Positions 1 through 8,227 of a DNA stretch of 64,000 nt are shown one piece after another. The notes under the pieces were generated by a model that saw only the letters and a list, made by a program, of their open reading frames with translations, ran no database searches and was not told where the DNA came from. The translations under genes were made by a program, and so were the position numbers. Where the stretch lies: the NCBI RefSeq assembly GCF_023703775.1, contig NZ_CP098514.1, positions 2,946,376 through 3,010,375 of the forward strand, read 5' to 3'. Position 1 is the stretch's first letter; every line of letters starts with the position of its first letter. Source of the DNA: Haloplanus sp. GDY1 (GTDB lineage: Archaea; Halobacteriota; Halobacteria; Halobacteriales; Haloferacaceae).

Positions 1-40
1 TAAGCCCGACGAAATGATACGAGATACGCAACTAAATTAC

Positions 41-54
41 GGATTTCGAAATCC
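41..54. promoter_or_regulatory. 14-bp perfect palindrome, possible operator
   Basis: GGATTTCGAAATCC is a perfect palindrome in an AT-richer stretch (10-55) at the left edge. Nothing is coded in 1-128 as far as I can see. It could be an operator for a gene that starts just outside the window on the minus strand, since a TATA-like AT stretch lies next to it. The dyad is seen directly; the function is inferred. Confidence 0.3.
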
Positions 55-128
55 CCACGCGTGTCGGAGGGGCTCTCCCGCCGCCGGGGAGCGTCCGTGG
101 GACGGCCGATCCCGGCGTCGTGCGACGC

Positions 129-341
129 TCAGGTGTTCAGCCGGTAGCGGTACGGACTCCCCTGGAGCACTTCCACCTCGCCCTCTTCGGCCCAGCGACC
201 CAGGACGGTCGCGACGCGGTGGGCGCTCTCGAACTCCTCGTGCTCCTCCAGCAACGACAGGATCTCGCGGGCGGTCAACGGCTCGTCGGCCTCGGAGAGC
301 ACGCCCCGAAGCTGCTCGTACTGCGTCGATTGGGGGCGCAT
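129..341 (-). CDS. Small winged-helix-like protein, haloarchaeal
   Basis: A 70-aa acidic protein. Residues about 20-68 read as helix-helix-turn-helix followed by a short beta pair (REILSLLEE, SAHRVATVLGRWAEEGEVEVL, then YRYRL), the pattern of a minimal winged-helix DNA-binding domain. No catalytic residues or membrane segments are visible. It starts with ATG at 341 and stands alone, 58 nt from the next minus-strand gene start. It may be a small regulator; the target is unknown and the family name is not recognised with certainty. Confidence 0.7.
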   Translation of the reverse strand: MRPQSTQYEQLRGVLSEADEPLTAREILSLLEEHEEFESAHRVATVLGRWAEEGEVEVLQGSPYRYRLNT

Positions 342-399
342 ACGTCCTACAACGGCCGGGAACGCCTTAGTGTTCAGTGAGACGACCGTCCGACGGCTG

Positions 400-930
400 T
401 CAGACGTAGACGTCGTCGGCGTCCAGGTCCCGCTCCTCGCGGTACTGGTCGACGAACGTCGCCACGTCGAACTCGAGCATCCGTCGTTCGAACTCCTGGA
501 TCGTGTCGTCGTCCTCGGCGTGGCTGACCGCGTGCTCCATCAGTTCGATCACGAGTTCGACGACGACTTCGTGGAGGCGACGGGCGTCGAACTCCGTCAC
601 CCACAGCAGCGCGTAGCCGACGTCACCCTCCTCGCTGAGGTCCGCCGTCGCCACCTTCGCCGGGAACTCCTCGAGGACGACCCCGAGCAGGTGGGGCGTG
701 TCGAACTCCGGCATCTCCTCGCTGGTCGTCTCGACCGTCTCCCGCAACACCTCGACCAGGAACTCCGGCAGGAACCGCTCCGGTGGGTGGACGTCCATCA
801 CGACGGCGTGCGCGTCGCCACAGGGGCACTCGAACTCCCGCATCCCCAGGTCGAACTCCGTGACGGGAACGGACTCCCCGCAGGGGAGGTCGATCTCGCG
901 CGTGTCGCCGGGGACTCCCGGGTTCGTCAT
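400..930 (-). CDS. DUF5815-family haloarchaeal protein
   Basis: A 176-aa acidic cytoplasmic protein. The N-terminal part holds a Cys/His cluster (LPCGESVPV near residue 16 and FECPCGDAHAVVMDVH near residues 33-48), which resembles a small metal-binding site. The remainder is mostly helical (FLPEFLVEVLRETVE, LHEVVVELVIELMEHAVSHAEDD). I recognise it as the haloarchaea-restricted DUF5815 type from its start (LPCGE ... LGMREF.C.CG.AHAVV). No function is known to me. ATG start at 930 with an AT-poor leader. Confidence 0.8.
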   Translation of the reverse strand: MTNPGVPGDTREIDLPCGESVPVTEFDLGMREFECPCGDAHAVVMDVHPPERFLPEFLVEVLRETVETTSEEMPEFDTPHLLGVVLEEFPAKVATADLSEEGDVGYALLWVTEFDARRLHEVVVELVIELMEHAVSHAEDDDTIQEFERRMLEFDVATFVDQYREERDLDADDVYV

Positions 931-970
931 ACGTCCGGTTGCGCCCTCGCCCGGTTAAACGTCGCGCTCC

Positions 971-1222
971 TCACCGCTCGGCCGTCACCCACAACACGGG
1001 CCCCACGACCAGCAGGACGATGCCGAGAAACAGGTAGTGCATCGGCGCCAGCGCCTGCGGCGTCATGATGAACACGAGGCCGAACACGGTCACGTTGGCG
1101 GCGATGATCCGCCTCGACTTCAGGGGAAGCGTCCCGACCGTGGCGAGGATGAAGATCAACAGCAGGGCCTGCCCGACGTTGTACTGGAGCAGGAAACCGT
1201 CGATGACCTGTAACGGGAGCAT
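971..1222 (-). CDS. Small integral membrane protein
   Basis: 83 aa with three hydrophobic segments: about residues 8-28 (LLQYNVGQALLLIFILATVG), 38-55 (RIIAANVTVFGLVFIM) and 62-80 (HYLFLGIVLLVVGPVLWV). Positively charged residues sit between segments 1 and 2. It resembles many small haloarchaeal membrane proteins without assigned function. ATG at 1222; the neighbour 1288-1512 is also a short membrane protein on the same strand, so the two may be expressed together. Confidence 0.75.
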   Translation of the reverse strand: MLPLQVIDGFLLQYNVGQALLLIFILATVGTLPLKSRRIIAANVTVFGLVFIMTPQALAPMHYLFLGIVLLVVGPVLWVTAER

Positions 1223-1287
1223 TCGTACTCACAACTCGCCCGGAATCGGCCATTAAAGTTCCGTTTACGGTCGGGCGTCGGCGACCG

Positions 1288-1512
1288 CTACTCCCCGCGG
1301 CCGCTCGGTCCGGTGATGTCCAGCGGCCTGATCCACCCCCACCACAGCACGACGACCATCGATCCGTAGCCGAGCACGAACACGACGGATCCGAGGGTGT
1401 CGTACCCCTGCTCGTGGAGTAGTGCGCGAGCGATCCCCGAGCCCCCGATGCCGACCACGAGCAGGGCGATGACCAGCAGGACGTCCCGGCTCAGAAACGC
1501 GTCGGTGTCCAT
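1288..1512 (-). CDS. Small integral membrane protein
   Basis: 74 aa with two clear transmembrane segments, about residues 9-30 (VLLVIALLVVGIGGSGIARALL) read in two halves around a glycine-rich centre, and 40-60 (TLGSVVFVLGYGSMVVVLWWGW). The ends are charged and short. No motif identifies a function. It lies between another small membrane protein and the pilin array, on the same strand. Confidence 0.65.
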   Translation of the reverse strand: MDTDAFLSRDVLLVIALLVVGIGGSGIARALLHEQGYDTLGSVVFVLGYGSMVVVLWWGWIRPLDITGPSGRGE

Positions 1513-1575
1513 GGCGCCACGTAGAACCCCGTCGCTACTGATACTGACGGTTTCGAGAACGGGCCGCGACGCCGC

Positions 1576-2019
1576 TTACTGCGGCGCGGTGGCGCGGGCG
1601 ATGGTGTTCGTCGACCCGCCGTTCGGGTTCGTCCAGACCACGCGGATCGTCTCGCCGGCGTCGACCTCGTTGTAGTTGGCGGTGTCGCCGGCGCTGATGG
1701 TGGCGTTGGGGAAGGGACTGGATTGATTCACGTCGCCGGCGTCGCCGTCGACGTCGATATCGGCGGCCTCGAGCGTCTCGCCGCCCTCGTGGGTGAGGTT
1801 GACGTAGTCGTCCGCCCCGCCGCCGAAGCCGTCGTCGCCCGTGTCCGAGAACTCGAAACTGAAGCTGGCTTGCGGTGCGCTGTCACTCACCTGGTCACCG
1901 AGTCCGAGGACGAACGTACCGATGACGGCGGCGAGGATGACGGTGATGGCCACCATCAGAATCACGCCGATGACCGGGCTGACCGCCCGATCCTCCGTCA
2001 GTAGGGTCTTGAGTTGCAT
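1576..2019 (-). CDS. Type IV pilin (archaellin N-terminal-like), copy 1
   Basis: 147 aa. The class III signal peptide is short and acidic/basic ([12 protein letters not shown]), followed by [19 protein letters not shown], the hydrophobic helix typical of haloarchaeal pilins processed by the prepilin peptidase PibD. The mature head is rich in Gly/Asp and ends in a conserved block ([26 protein letters not shown], read in parts) shared with the two following pilins. It is exported and assembled into surface pili used for adhesion (family knowledge). It is the last of three tandem paralogues, each with its own promoter. Divergence is concentrated in the central head region. Confidence 0.92.
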   Translation of the reverse strand: MQLKTLLTEDRAVSPVIGVILMVAITVILAAVIGTFVLGLGDQVSDSAPQASFSFEFSDTGDDGFGGGADDYVNLTHEGGETLEAADIDVDGDAGDVNQSSPFPNATISAGDTANYNEVDAGETIRVVWTNPNGGSTNTIARATAPQ

Positions 2020-2110
2020 GGGTGTGGGACACGCCGGGCCGGAGCCGAGGAGACGCCCCTCCCGTGCAGCCCCACGTCGACGTGTGTGGGACGCGAAACG
2101 CGGCGGCGAG

Positions 2111-2119
2111 TCATAAGTC
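2111..2119 (-). promoter_or_regulatory. TATA box of pilin copy 1
   Basis: ACTTATGA on the minus strand lies about 96 nt before the pilin ATG at 2019. The same spacing is found for the other two pilins, which implies a conserved leader of roughly 65-70 nt. Position is seen; use as a promoter is inferred. Confidence 0.45.
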
Positions 2120-2221
2120 CGCCCCGCAAATTATCACGGGAGATACTAATTTCGGCTGCTCCCCGAGAGCCTGCGGCTCACCGGCGTCGGCGTCGAAAGA
2201 ATGGCGGTGTCGCGGCGTCGG

Positions 2222-2635
2222 TTACTGCGGCGCGGTGGCGCGGGCGATGGTGTTGGTGCTGCCGCCGGCGGGGTTGGTCCAGATGACGCGGATGGTCTCG
2301 CCGGGGTTGACGCCGCTGAACGTCGAGGAGTTCCCGGCCGAGATGGTGTCACCGGAGAAGGTGGCCCCATTAGGTGTCCCGTTGCTCCCCTCGACGGCGA
2401 TGTTGCTGCTCTCCAGCGTCTCGCCACCCTCGTGGGTGATCGTTACCTCGCTGTCGTTCATGTCGAAGTCGAAGCTGAAGCTGGCCTGCGGTGCGCTCTC
2501 GCTCACTTGATCGCCGAGTCCGAGGACGAACGTGCCGATGACGGCGGCGAGGATGACGGTGATGGCCACCATCAGGATGACGCCGATCACCGGACTCACC
2601 GCCCGATCCTCCGTCAGTAGTTCCTTGAAGTTCAT
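2222..2635 (-). CDS. Type IV pilin, copy 2
   Basis: 137 aa from the ATG at 2635, chosen because it aligns with the MNFKELLTEDRA signal of copy 3; an in-frame ATG further upstream would add 37 unlikely residues lying over the promoter. The conserved hydrophobic helix [19 protein letters not shown] is followed by [20 protein letters not shown], then a variable head ([20 protein letters not shown]) and the shared C-terminal block ending ARATAPQ. The head is about ten residues shorter than in copies 1 and 3. It is a structural pilus subunit or adhesin variant, processed at the signal and assembled outside the cell. Member of the tandem array. Confidence 0.92.
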   Translation of the reverse strand: MNFKELLTEDRAVSPVIGVILMVAITVILAAVIGTFVLGLGDQVSESAPQASFSFDFDMNDSEVTITHEGGETLESSNIAVEGSNGTPNGATFSGDTISAGNSSTFSGVNPGETIRVIWTNPAGGSTNTIARATAPQ

Positions 2636-2640
2636 GGTTA

Positions 2641-2702
2641 AGTGACACGCCGGGCCGGAGCCGGGGGGATCGATGCTCCCGCACGGACACGCGTCGACGT
2701 GG
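2641..2702. repeat. Duplicated pilin leader, copy A
   Basis: About 58 bp starting ACACGCCGGGCCGGAGCCGG and ending CACGCGTCGACGTG are identical to 3319-3378 in front of pilin copy 3. A diverged version with the same ends lies at 2030-2090 before copy 1. The duplication therefore covered gene plus 5' leader, and the leader sequence is conserved better than the pilin heads. Confidence 0.85.
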
Positions 2703-2726
2703 TGTGCGACCGAAGGCGGTGCTGGA

Positions 2727-2736
2727 TGATAAATCT
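2727..2736 (-). promoter_or_regulatory. TATA box of pilin copy 2
   Basis: GATTTATC on the minus strand, centre about 96 nt before the ATG at 2635, the same spacing as in the other two pilins. The leader between it and the gene is a near-copy of that before copy 3. Confidence 0.5.
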
Positions 2737-2866
2737 CGCCCGTCAATTATCGATATTGATATCTGGGCGCGTGGTCCTCCCGCGGACACGCGACGGCCGA
2801 TCCGTCGGCGAGCCGGCGGCTCACCGGGTCGGATGCGTCGAAAGAATGGCGGTGTCGCGGCGTCGG

Positions 2867-3310
2867 TTACTGCGGCGCGGTGGCGCGGGCGATGGTGTTG
2901 GTGCTGCCGCCGGCGGGGTTGGTCCAGATGACGCGGATGGTCTCGCCGGAGTTGACCTCGTTGTAACTGGCCCCGTCTCCCGCGCTGATCGTGGCGTTGG
3001 GGAAGGGGCTGGATTGGTTCACGCCCCCGTCGCTCCCGTCGACCTCGATGCTGGACTTCTCGAGGGTCTCGCCGCCTTCGTGGGTGAGGTTCACGTAGTC
3101 GCTGCTACCGCCGTTGAAGCCGTTACCCCCTCCCGCAGAGAAGTCGAAGCTGAAGCTGGCCTGCGGTGCGCTCTCGCTCACTTGGTCGCCGAGTCCGAGG
3201 ACGAACGTTCCGATGACGGCGGCGAGGATGACGGTGATGGCCACCATCAGGATGACGCCGATCACCGGACTCACCGCCCGATCCTCCGTCAGTAGTTCCT
3301 TGAAATTCAT
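2867..3310 (-). CDS. Type IV pilin, copy 3
   Basis: 147 aa, ATG at 3310. N-terminus MNFKELLTEDRA then the class III pilin helix [19 protein letters not shown]. The head has [27 protein letters not shown] and the block [22 protein letters not shown], very like copy 1, followed by the common C-terminus ARATAPQ. Two N-glycosylation sequons are present (NLT, NQS, also NAT). It is predicted to be a pilus subunit. It is first in transcription order but each gene has its own TATA box, so separate control is likely. Confidence 0.93.
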   Translation of the reverse strand: MNFKELLTEDRAVSPVIGVILMVAITVILAAVIGTFVLGLGDQVSESAPQASFSFDFSAGGGNGFNGGSSDYVNLTHEGGETLEKSSIEVDGSDGGVNQSSPFPNATISAGDGASYNEVNSGETIRVIWTNPAGGSTNTIARATAPQ

Positions 3311-3318
3311 GGTTGTCT

Positions 3319-3378
3319 TGACACGCCGGGCCGGAGCCGGGGGGATCGATGCTCCCGCACGGACACGCGTCGACGTGT
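3319..3378. repeat. Duplicated pilin leader, copy B
   Basis: Near-identical partner of 2641-2702. It occupies the 5' leader of pilin copy 3 between its TATA box and ATG. Confidence 0.85.
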
Positions 3379-3400
3379 TCGGTGGATCCTCGGCTTCCCG

Positions 3401-3411
3401 AGTTTTAAATC
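3401..3411 (-). promoter_or_regulatory. TATA box of pilin copy 3
   Basis: ATTTAAAACT on the minus strand is a strong haloarchaeal TATA box, centred 96 nt before the ATG at 3310. This is the clearest of the three equivalent sites. Confidence 0.6.
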
Positions 3412-3510
3412 AAGCGGCCAATTCTCAGACAGAATAATTAGATGGATGACACGTCTGCGGTCGGCGGATCGTCTGGGTGACCCACCGGTAAACCGTGAGG
3501 ATCGCCCGTA

Positions 3511-5346
3511 TCAGTAGCTCCGCTCTTTCGGCTCGTAGGTCTTCGCTTCGCCCTCCAGCACGACCGGCTTGTACCAGAGTTCGGGCGCCCCGTCCGACCA
3601 GGAGACCATCGTGTGTTTGAGCCACTCGTCGTCGCGGCGCTCCTGGTGTTCCTTGCGCCAGTGGGCGCCCCGGAACTCCTCGCGGGCGAGCGCCCCGACG
3701 GTGATCATCTCGGCGATGTCCAGCAGGTTGCGCGTCTCGATGGTCTGGATCAGGTCCGTGTTGTACGTACTCGAGGGATCCGCGACGTAGACGTCCCGGT
3801 AGCGCTGGCGGGCGGCGTGGATGTCGACCAGCGCCTCCTTCAGCGCGTCCTCCTCGCGGAAGACGTTGACGTTCTCCGTCATCGTCCGCTGGACCGCCGC
3901 GCGGATGTCCGCGTGCTGGGTCCCCTCGTCGCGTTCCAGCAGGCGGTTCACGCGCTCGCGTTCGCGTTCGAGGGCGCGTTCGACGACGGCCTCGGCCGTC
4001 TCGGCCGTCGCGCCGCCGTCGGCCACGGCGTCCCCGTCCGCGCTCCACGGCTCGCCCAGTTCGACCGGCGGCTCCAGGGTCCCCGGCTCCGCGTCGGCTC
4101 CCCTGCCGACGGTCACGCGGGGGTCGCCCAGGTCCTCGCCCGCGGCGTGTCGCCCCGCGCGCTTGCCGAAGACGATCAGTTCCGGCAGAGCGTTGCCGCC
4201 GAGACGGTTCGCGCCGTGGACGCTCGCACACGCACACTCGCCGACGGCGTACAGGCCGTCGACGCAGGTCCGCCCGAACTCGTCGGTTTCGATGCCGCCC
4301 ATCGCGTAGTGCTGGCCGGGCTTGACGGGCATCGGCTCCTCCAGCCCGTCGACGCCCTCGAAGTCCTCCGCCAGGTGGAGGATGTTCTCCAGGCGGTCGA
4401 CGATGCGCTCCTCGCCGAGGTGGCGCATGTCGAGGTGGACGTACTCGTCCTCGATGCCGCGGCCCTCGTTGACCTCGGTCAACTCCGCACGCGAGACGAC
4501 GTCGCGGGAGGCGAGTTCGCCGTCGTTGTTCGCGTACCCGTGTTCGAACATGAACCGCTCGCCCTCCTCGTTGTAGAGGATGCCGCCCTCGCCGCGCACC
4601 CCTTCCGAGATCAGGACGCCCGTGGAGGGAAGCGTCGTCGGGTGGAACTGGATCATCTCCATGTCCTCGGCGGGGACGCCCGCGCGGTAGGCCATCGCGA
4701 CGCCGTCGCCCGTGTTCGCGACGGCGTTCGTGGTGTGGTCGTACACCTGTCCCAGCCCGCCCGTGGCGAGGATGACCCCGTCGCGGGCCGTGAAGGCCTC
4801 CACGTTCCCCGTCGCCGTCTCGTAGGCGACGACGCCGTGACAGGTCCGGTCCGTCGGCTCGTCCTCGTCCGACACCGCGAGGTTCAGGACGTACCACTCG
4901 TCGAACACCTCGATGCCGCGTTTCACCACCTGCTCGTACAGCGTGTGCAGGAGGTGATGTCCCGTCTCGGCGCCCGCGTACGTCGTCCGCGGGAAGGAGA
5001 GGCCGCCGAAGGGCCGCTGGGAGACCCGCCCGTCGTCGTCCCGGGAGAAGGCCATCCCCCAGTGTTCGAGCTGGATGACCTCCTCGGGACTCTCCTGGGT
5101 CAGCGCCTCGACGGCGGGGGCGTCGCCGAGGTAGTCCGACCCCTTCATGGTGTCGTAGGCGTGGAGCTCCCAGTCGTCGCCCTCGCGGAGCGCGGCGTTG
5201 ATGCCGCCCTCCGCGGCGCCCGTGTGACTCCGGACGGGGTGGAGTTTCGTGACCATCGCCACGTCCGCGCCCGCTTCCTGTGCCGCGATGGCCGCGCGCA
5301 GGCCCGCCCCGCCCGCGCCGACCACGATGACGTCGTATTCGTGCAT
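3511..5346 (-). CDS. sdhA: Succinate dehydrogenase flavoprotein subunit
   Basis: 611 aa from ATG 5346, where the protein begins MHEYDVIVVGAGGAG; upstream in-frame codons read into sdhB and are not used. The FAD dinucleotide fold is at residues 6-20, and H41 in RSHTGAAEGG is the usual covalent FAD histidine. The substrate region HPTTLPSTGVLISEGVRGEG and the C-terminal NRLGGNALPELIVFGKRAG are intact. It oxidises succinate to fumarate in the TCA cycle and passes electrons to SdhB at the inner face of the membrane. It follows sdhB with a 2-nt gap in the order sdhCDBA. Length is normal for archaeal SdhA. High confidence. Confidence 0.97.
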   Translation of the reverse strand: MHEYDVIVVGAGGAGLRAAIAAQEAGADVAMVTKLHPVRSHTGAAEGGINAALREGDDWELHAYDTMKGSDYLGDAPAVEALTQESPEEVIQLEHWGMAFSRDDDGRVSQRPFGGLSFPRTTYAGAETGHHLLHTLYEQVVKRGIEVFDEWYVLNLAVSDEDEPTDRTCHGVVAYETATGNVEAFTARDGVILATGGLGQVYDHTTNAVANTGDGVAMAYRAGVPAEDMEMIQFHPTTLPSTGVLISEGVRGEGGILYNEEGERFMFEHGYANNDGELASRDVVSRAELTEVNEGRGIEDEYVHLDMRHLGEERIVDRLENILHLAEDFEGVDGLEEPMPVKPGQHYAMGGIETDEFGRTCVDGLYAVGECACASVHGANRLGGNALPELIVFGKRAGRHAAGEDLGDPRVTVGRGADAEPGTLEPPVELGEPWSADGDAVADGGATAETAEAVVERALERERERVNRLLERDEGTQHADIRAAVQRTMTENVNVFREEDALKEALVDIHAARQRYRDVYVADPSSTYNTDLIQTIETRNLLDIAEMITVGALAREEFRGAHWRKEHQERRDDEWLKHTMVSWSDGAPELWYKPVVLEGEAKTYEPKERSY

Positions 5347-5348
5347 GG

Positions 5349-6236
5349 TTACCAGAACTTCAGGTTGCTCTTGACAGCCTCGCGTTTCAGCTCCTGGATG
5401 TGCTCGGTCAGGGGGATGTCCTTCGGGCACACTTCCGTACAGGAGAACTGGGTCTGGCACCGCCAGACGCCGTGTTCCTGTTCGATGATCTCCAGGCGCC
5501 GCTGTTTCATGTCCTCACCCTCCCGCTCGTCCATCGCGAAGCGGTAGGCCTTGTTGATCGCCGCCGGGCCGAGATACTCGTTGTCGCCCGCCGCGATGTT
5601 GCACGAGGACATGCAGGCCCCACACCAGATACACCGGGTCGAGGTCTTGATCTTCTCGCGGTTCTCGCGGCTCTGTCGTTGCTCCTCCAGGTCCCCGTCC
5701 GGTCGGTCGGTCGTCTGGAAGTACGGCTCGACCGACTCCATTTGGTCGTAGAAGTGCTCCATGTCCACGACCAGATCCTTCACCACCTCCTGGTGGGGGA
5801 GCGGTTCGATCCGCACCGGCTGATCGAGGTCCGACAGTTGGGTCTGACAGCCGAGGCGCTGGGAGCCGTTGATGAAGAGCGCGTCCGAGCCACAGATGGC
5901 CTGCCGACAGGAGTGTCGGAACGTGAGGCTGGCGTCGAACTCGTCGCGCGCGTAGATGAGGGCGTCCAGCACCGTCATCCCCGTCTCGTAGGGGACGTGG
6001 AAGTCGTCGAAGCGGGGCTCCTGTTTCCCCTCCACCTCGGGGTCGTAGCGGAACACCTTCAGGTGGTACCGCTCCGCGTCGGCGGCGGCGCGTTCGGCCT
6101 CCTCGACGCGCTTCCGTTCGCGCTCCTCGGCCCGCCGGCGCTTCTCGTCGAGGCGGCGGTCCTGTGCCGTCTCGGCCTCGGGGTCGGTTTCCGCGCTCTC
6201 CGTCTCGGCCTCGGGTTCGGGTCGTTGCGTGCTCAT
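5349..6236 (-). CDS. sdhB: Succinate dehydrogenase iron-sulfur subunit
   Basis: 295 aa from ATG 6236, which overlaps the sdhD stop by 4 nt. Residues 1-75 are a highly charged extension (many E/R) typical of haloarchaeal SdhB. Then comes the plant-type ferredoxin domain with SCRQAICGSD for the [2Fe-2S] centre, and the C-terminal helical domain with CIWCGACMSSCN and CTEVCPKDIPL for the [4Fe-4S] and [3Fe-4S] centres. It relays electrons from SdhA to the membrane anchor. All cluster cysteines are present. Confidence 0.97.
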   Translation of the reverse strand: MSTQRPEPEAETESAETDPEAETAQDRRLDEKRRRAEERERKRVEEAERAAADAERYHLKVFRYDPEVEGKQEPRFDDFHVPYETGMTVLDALIYARDEFDASLTFRHSCRQAICGSDALFINGSQRLGCQTQLSDLDQPVRIEPLPHQEVVKDLVVDMEHFYDQMESVEPYFQTTDRPDGDLEEQRQSRENREKIKTSTRCIWCGACMSSCNIAAGDNEYLGPAAINKAYRFAMDEREGEDMKQRRLEIIEQEHGVWRCQTQFSCTEVCPKDIPLTEHIQELKREAVKSNLKFW

Positions 6237-6613
6237 AGTATCGGGAGGAGGTCGATGCCCGCCCAGGCGTTCGCGGTGCGGAAGCCCTGCACCAGGAGGA
6301 GGAGGCTCGCGACCACGAGAACCACCTTGACGACCTGCCGTTTGGTTCCCGTCAGCCCCGCGTTGATCAGGGCGTTGTAGACGCCGTTGACGCCGTGGAA
6401 CGTCGCGGTCACCAGAAAGAGGATCATCAGCGAGTAGTAACTCCACGTCTCCATCCGATTGGCGCTCATGAGGAAGGTCACCTCGTCCGCGTGGTGGACG
6501 AAGTGGAGGAGGAAGAAGTGAAACGCCAACACGACGATGAGGAAGGCAGCGGTGATCCGCTGCCAGAGCCACAGGCGGCCGCCGGCGGTGAAAGAGGAGT
6601 AGCGCTCGGCCAT
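6233..6613 (-). CDS. sdhD: Succinate dehydrogenase membrane anchor subunit D
   Basis: 126 aa from ATG 6613; the start overlaps the sdhC stop by one base (TGATG), implying translational coupling. There are three transmembrane helices, about residues 17-37, 62-82 and 95-118. A histidine-rich stretch (FHFFLLHFVHHAD) in the first helix region and FHGVNG in the second are candidate haem/quinone site residues. It anchors SdhAB to the membrane together with SdhC. The divergence of this small subunit is normal; assignment rests on operon position as much as on sequence. Confidence 0.92.
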   Translation of the reverse strand: MAERYSSFTAGGRLWLWQRITAAFLIVVLAFHFFLLHFVHHADEVTFLMSANRMETWSYYSLMILFLVTATFHGVNGVYNALINAGLTGTKRQVVKVVLVVASLLLLVQGFRTANAWAGIDLLPIL

Positions 6614-7041
6614 CAGAGCGACACCCCCGCGAGGAAGGTGGGCACGCTCGCGACGACGATGGCCCCGGTCAGGATCAGCGACGCGTAGAAGCTCCGGTCC
6701 TGGGAGCCGAGGCCGATCCCGAGATCGACCAGGAGCAGCCGGGTGCCGTTCAGGATGTGGAACACGGCCACCGCCAACAGCCCGACTTCGAGGACGCGAA
6801 CCACCAGCAGACTCTCCAGCGTCCGGATCGTCTGCGTGTAGAGGTCCTGGTTCGCCGCGACCGTCGCGGGATCGGCGCTCGCCGACGTGAGGGCCGTACT
6901 CAGGACGGCCACGTGGGTGAACAGATACCCGATCAGCACCCACCCCGTAAACTTGTGGAAGATCCAGGCCCACATTCCCGCCGAGAACTCCCGCCACCGG
7001 CCGAAGTCCTCGATGAGGCCCCGATCGTAGGACTGACTCAT
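6613..7041 (-). CDS. sdhC: Succinate dehydrogenase cytochrome b-556 subunit C
   Basis: 142 aa, first gene of sdhCDBA. The N-terminal part has the SdhC signature of a helix [15 protein letters not shown], followed by two more transmembrane helices (around 83-105 with [10 protein letters not shown], and 117-138). Histidines in HKFTG/FTHVAV and HILNG are likely haem b ligands. A TATA box about 32 nt upstream of the ATG suggests a leaderless transcript for the operon. Confidence 0.94.
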   Translation of the reverse strand: MSQSYDRGLIEDFGRWREFSAGMWAWIFHKFTGWVLIGYLFTHVAVLSTALTSASADPATVAANQDLYTQTIRTLESLLVVRVLEVGLLAVAVFHILNGTRLLLVDLGIGLGSQDRSFYASLILTGAIVVASVPTFLAGVSL

Positions 7042-7067
7042 GCTCGTCCCGCAGTCGGGACCGGGGT

Positions 7068-7078
7068 CGTATAGAAGT
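7068..7078 (-). promoter_or_regulatory. Promoter of sdhCDBA
   Basis: CTTCTATAC on the minus strand, centred about 32 nt before the sdhC ATG, fits a haloarchaeal TATA box for a leaderless mRNA. Inferred from spacing and sequence. Confidence 0.5.
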
Positions 7079-7129
7079 TACGTACAGCGCCGTCCCGAAC
7101 GCCCCGTCGCAGTCCACCGATTCCGTCGA

Positions 7130-8131
7130 TCACCGAGCCGCCTGTCGTCGCTCGACGATCCGCGCCGTCCCCTCGTCGAGGTCGGCCAGGTGACAGATGG
7201 GGTTGCCCGGGTAGACCACCGGGTTCTCCAGGACGCCGATCAACACGCCGGTGAACGGCGCCCGGACCGGTGTTCCGTCGGCCTTGAAGGGGTCGGTGAT
7301 GGTGCAGATGCGTTCCCCCTCGCGAACCAGCCCCCCGCGCTCGTGGTGCATGTCGACGATGCCGCCGGCGTCGGCCCGGATCCACGTCTTCTCCGTCACC
7401 ACCGTCCGCCACCCGGGCCAGCGGACCAGGTCGCGGTCCCGGAGGCCGTACTCCGCGAAGACGCTCTTGACGCCGTCGAGGGCGTCGTCGATGAGCGACC
7501 GCTCGAAGCGGTGTGCCTGACCCATCTCCACCGTCACCGTGGGCACGCCCGCACCCGTGGCCTCCCCCCGGAGGGTCCCGTCGCTCCCCCCGCCGTCGAC
7601 GATGACGCTCGCCCCGAACGCGTGTGCCAGCCTCGCGACGTCGGGATTCGCCATGTCGGCCCGGACGTGGAGCATGTTCGTCCGCCCCCGCGTCGAGGTG
7701 TGGAAGTCGATGCCGAGGTCACAGGGCTCGACGAAGTTCCGGAAGATGGCGTGGGCCATCCGCTTCGCGCTCGTCGAGTCGGGATCGCCGGGGAACGACC
7801 GGTTCAGGTCCCGGTCGTAGATGGGGAGGTACCGCTGTTGGGTGAGAAAGCCCGGGACGTTCAACACGGGCAGACAGACGATGGTCCCCGTCAGGTCCGA
7901 GAGGTCCCACTCGAAGGCCACCTCCCTGACCACCTCGATGCCGTTGAGTTCGTCCCCGTGGGCCGCCGCCGAGAGGAACAGCGTCGGCCCCGCCCGCTCC
8001 CCGTTGACTATCGTGACGGGGATGCGCACCGGGTCGCCGAGATACGTCTCGCTGATTCCATAGCGGAGATTCTGCCGTTCGCCGGGGGCGACCTTCCCGC
8101 CGTTGTACGTGAAGGCCGCGTCCGAGGTCAT
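7130..8131 (-). CDS. Succinylglutamate desuccinylase/aspartoacylase-family hydrolase
   Basis: 333 aa. This is a zinc carboxypeptidase-fold protein of the AstE/AspA group: AAAHGDELNGIE (H58, E61) gives two zinc ligands, DFHTSTRGR a third, and VTVEMGQ the catalytic glutamate region. The C-terminal 100 residues form the usual beta domain (VRAPFTGVLIGVLENPVVYPG). The family removes acyl groups from amino acids or related amides. The exact substrate cannot be read from sequence. It lies 90 nt upstream of the sdh promoter on the same strand and is divergent from the DUF1405 gene. Confidence 0.88.
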   Translation of the reverse strand: MTSDAAFTYNGGKVAPGERQNLRYGISETYLGDPVRIPVTIVNGERAGPTLFLSAAAHGDELNGIEVVREVAFEWDLSDLTGTIVCLPVLNVPGFLTQQRYLPIYDRDLNRSFPGDPDSTSAKRMAHAIFRNFVEPCDLGIDFHTSTRGRTNMLHVRADMANPDVARLAHAFGASVIVDGGGSDGTLRGEATGAGVPTVTVEMGQAHRFERSLIDDALDGVKSVFAEYGLRDRDLVRWPGWRTVVTEKTWIRADAGGIVDMHHERGGLVREGERICTITDPFKADGTPVRAPFTGVLIGVLENPVVYPGNPICHLADLDEGTARIVERRQAAR

Positions 8132-8227
8132 ACACCCACTCCGCGAGGCGCCTACTTAAATGGTCGAACGACGGATCGCCCCGTCGACGCGACAGCTTTT
8201 ACCGCCGACCGGCCCTGTGACCCACCG

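Noticed and set aside
5347..5460. Upstream extended start of sdhA
   Set aside because: The additional residues overlap sdhB coding sequence and do not resemble SdhA; MHEYDVIVVGAG is the family start.
3613..5547. Long plus-strand reading frame opposite sdhA
   Set aside because: It is a GC-codon shadow of sdhA; the arginine/valine-rich translation has no family resemblance.
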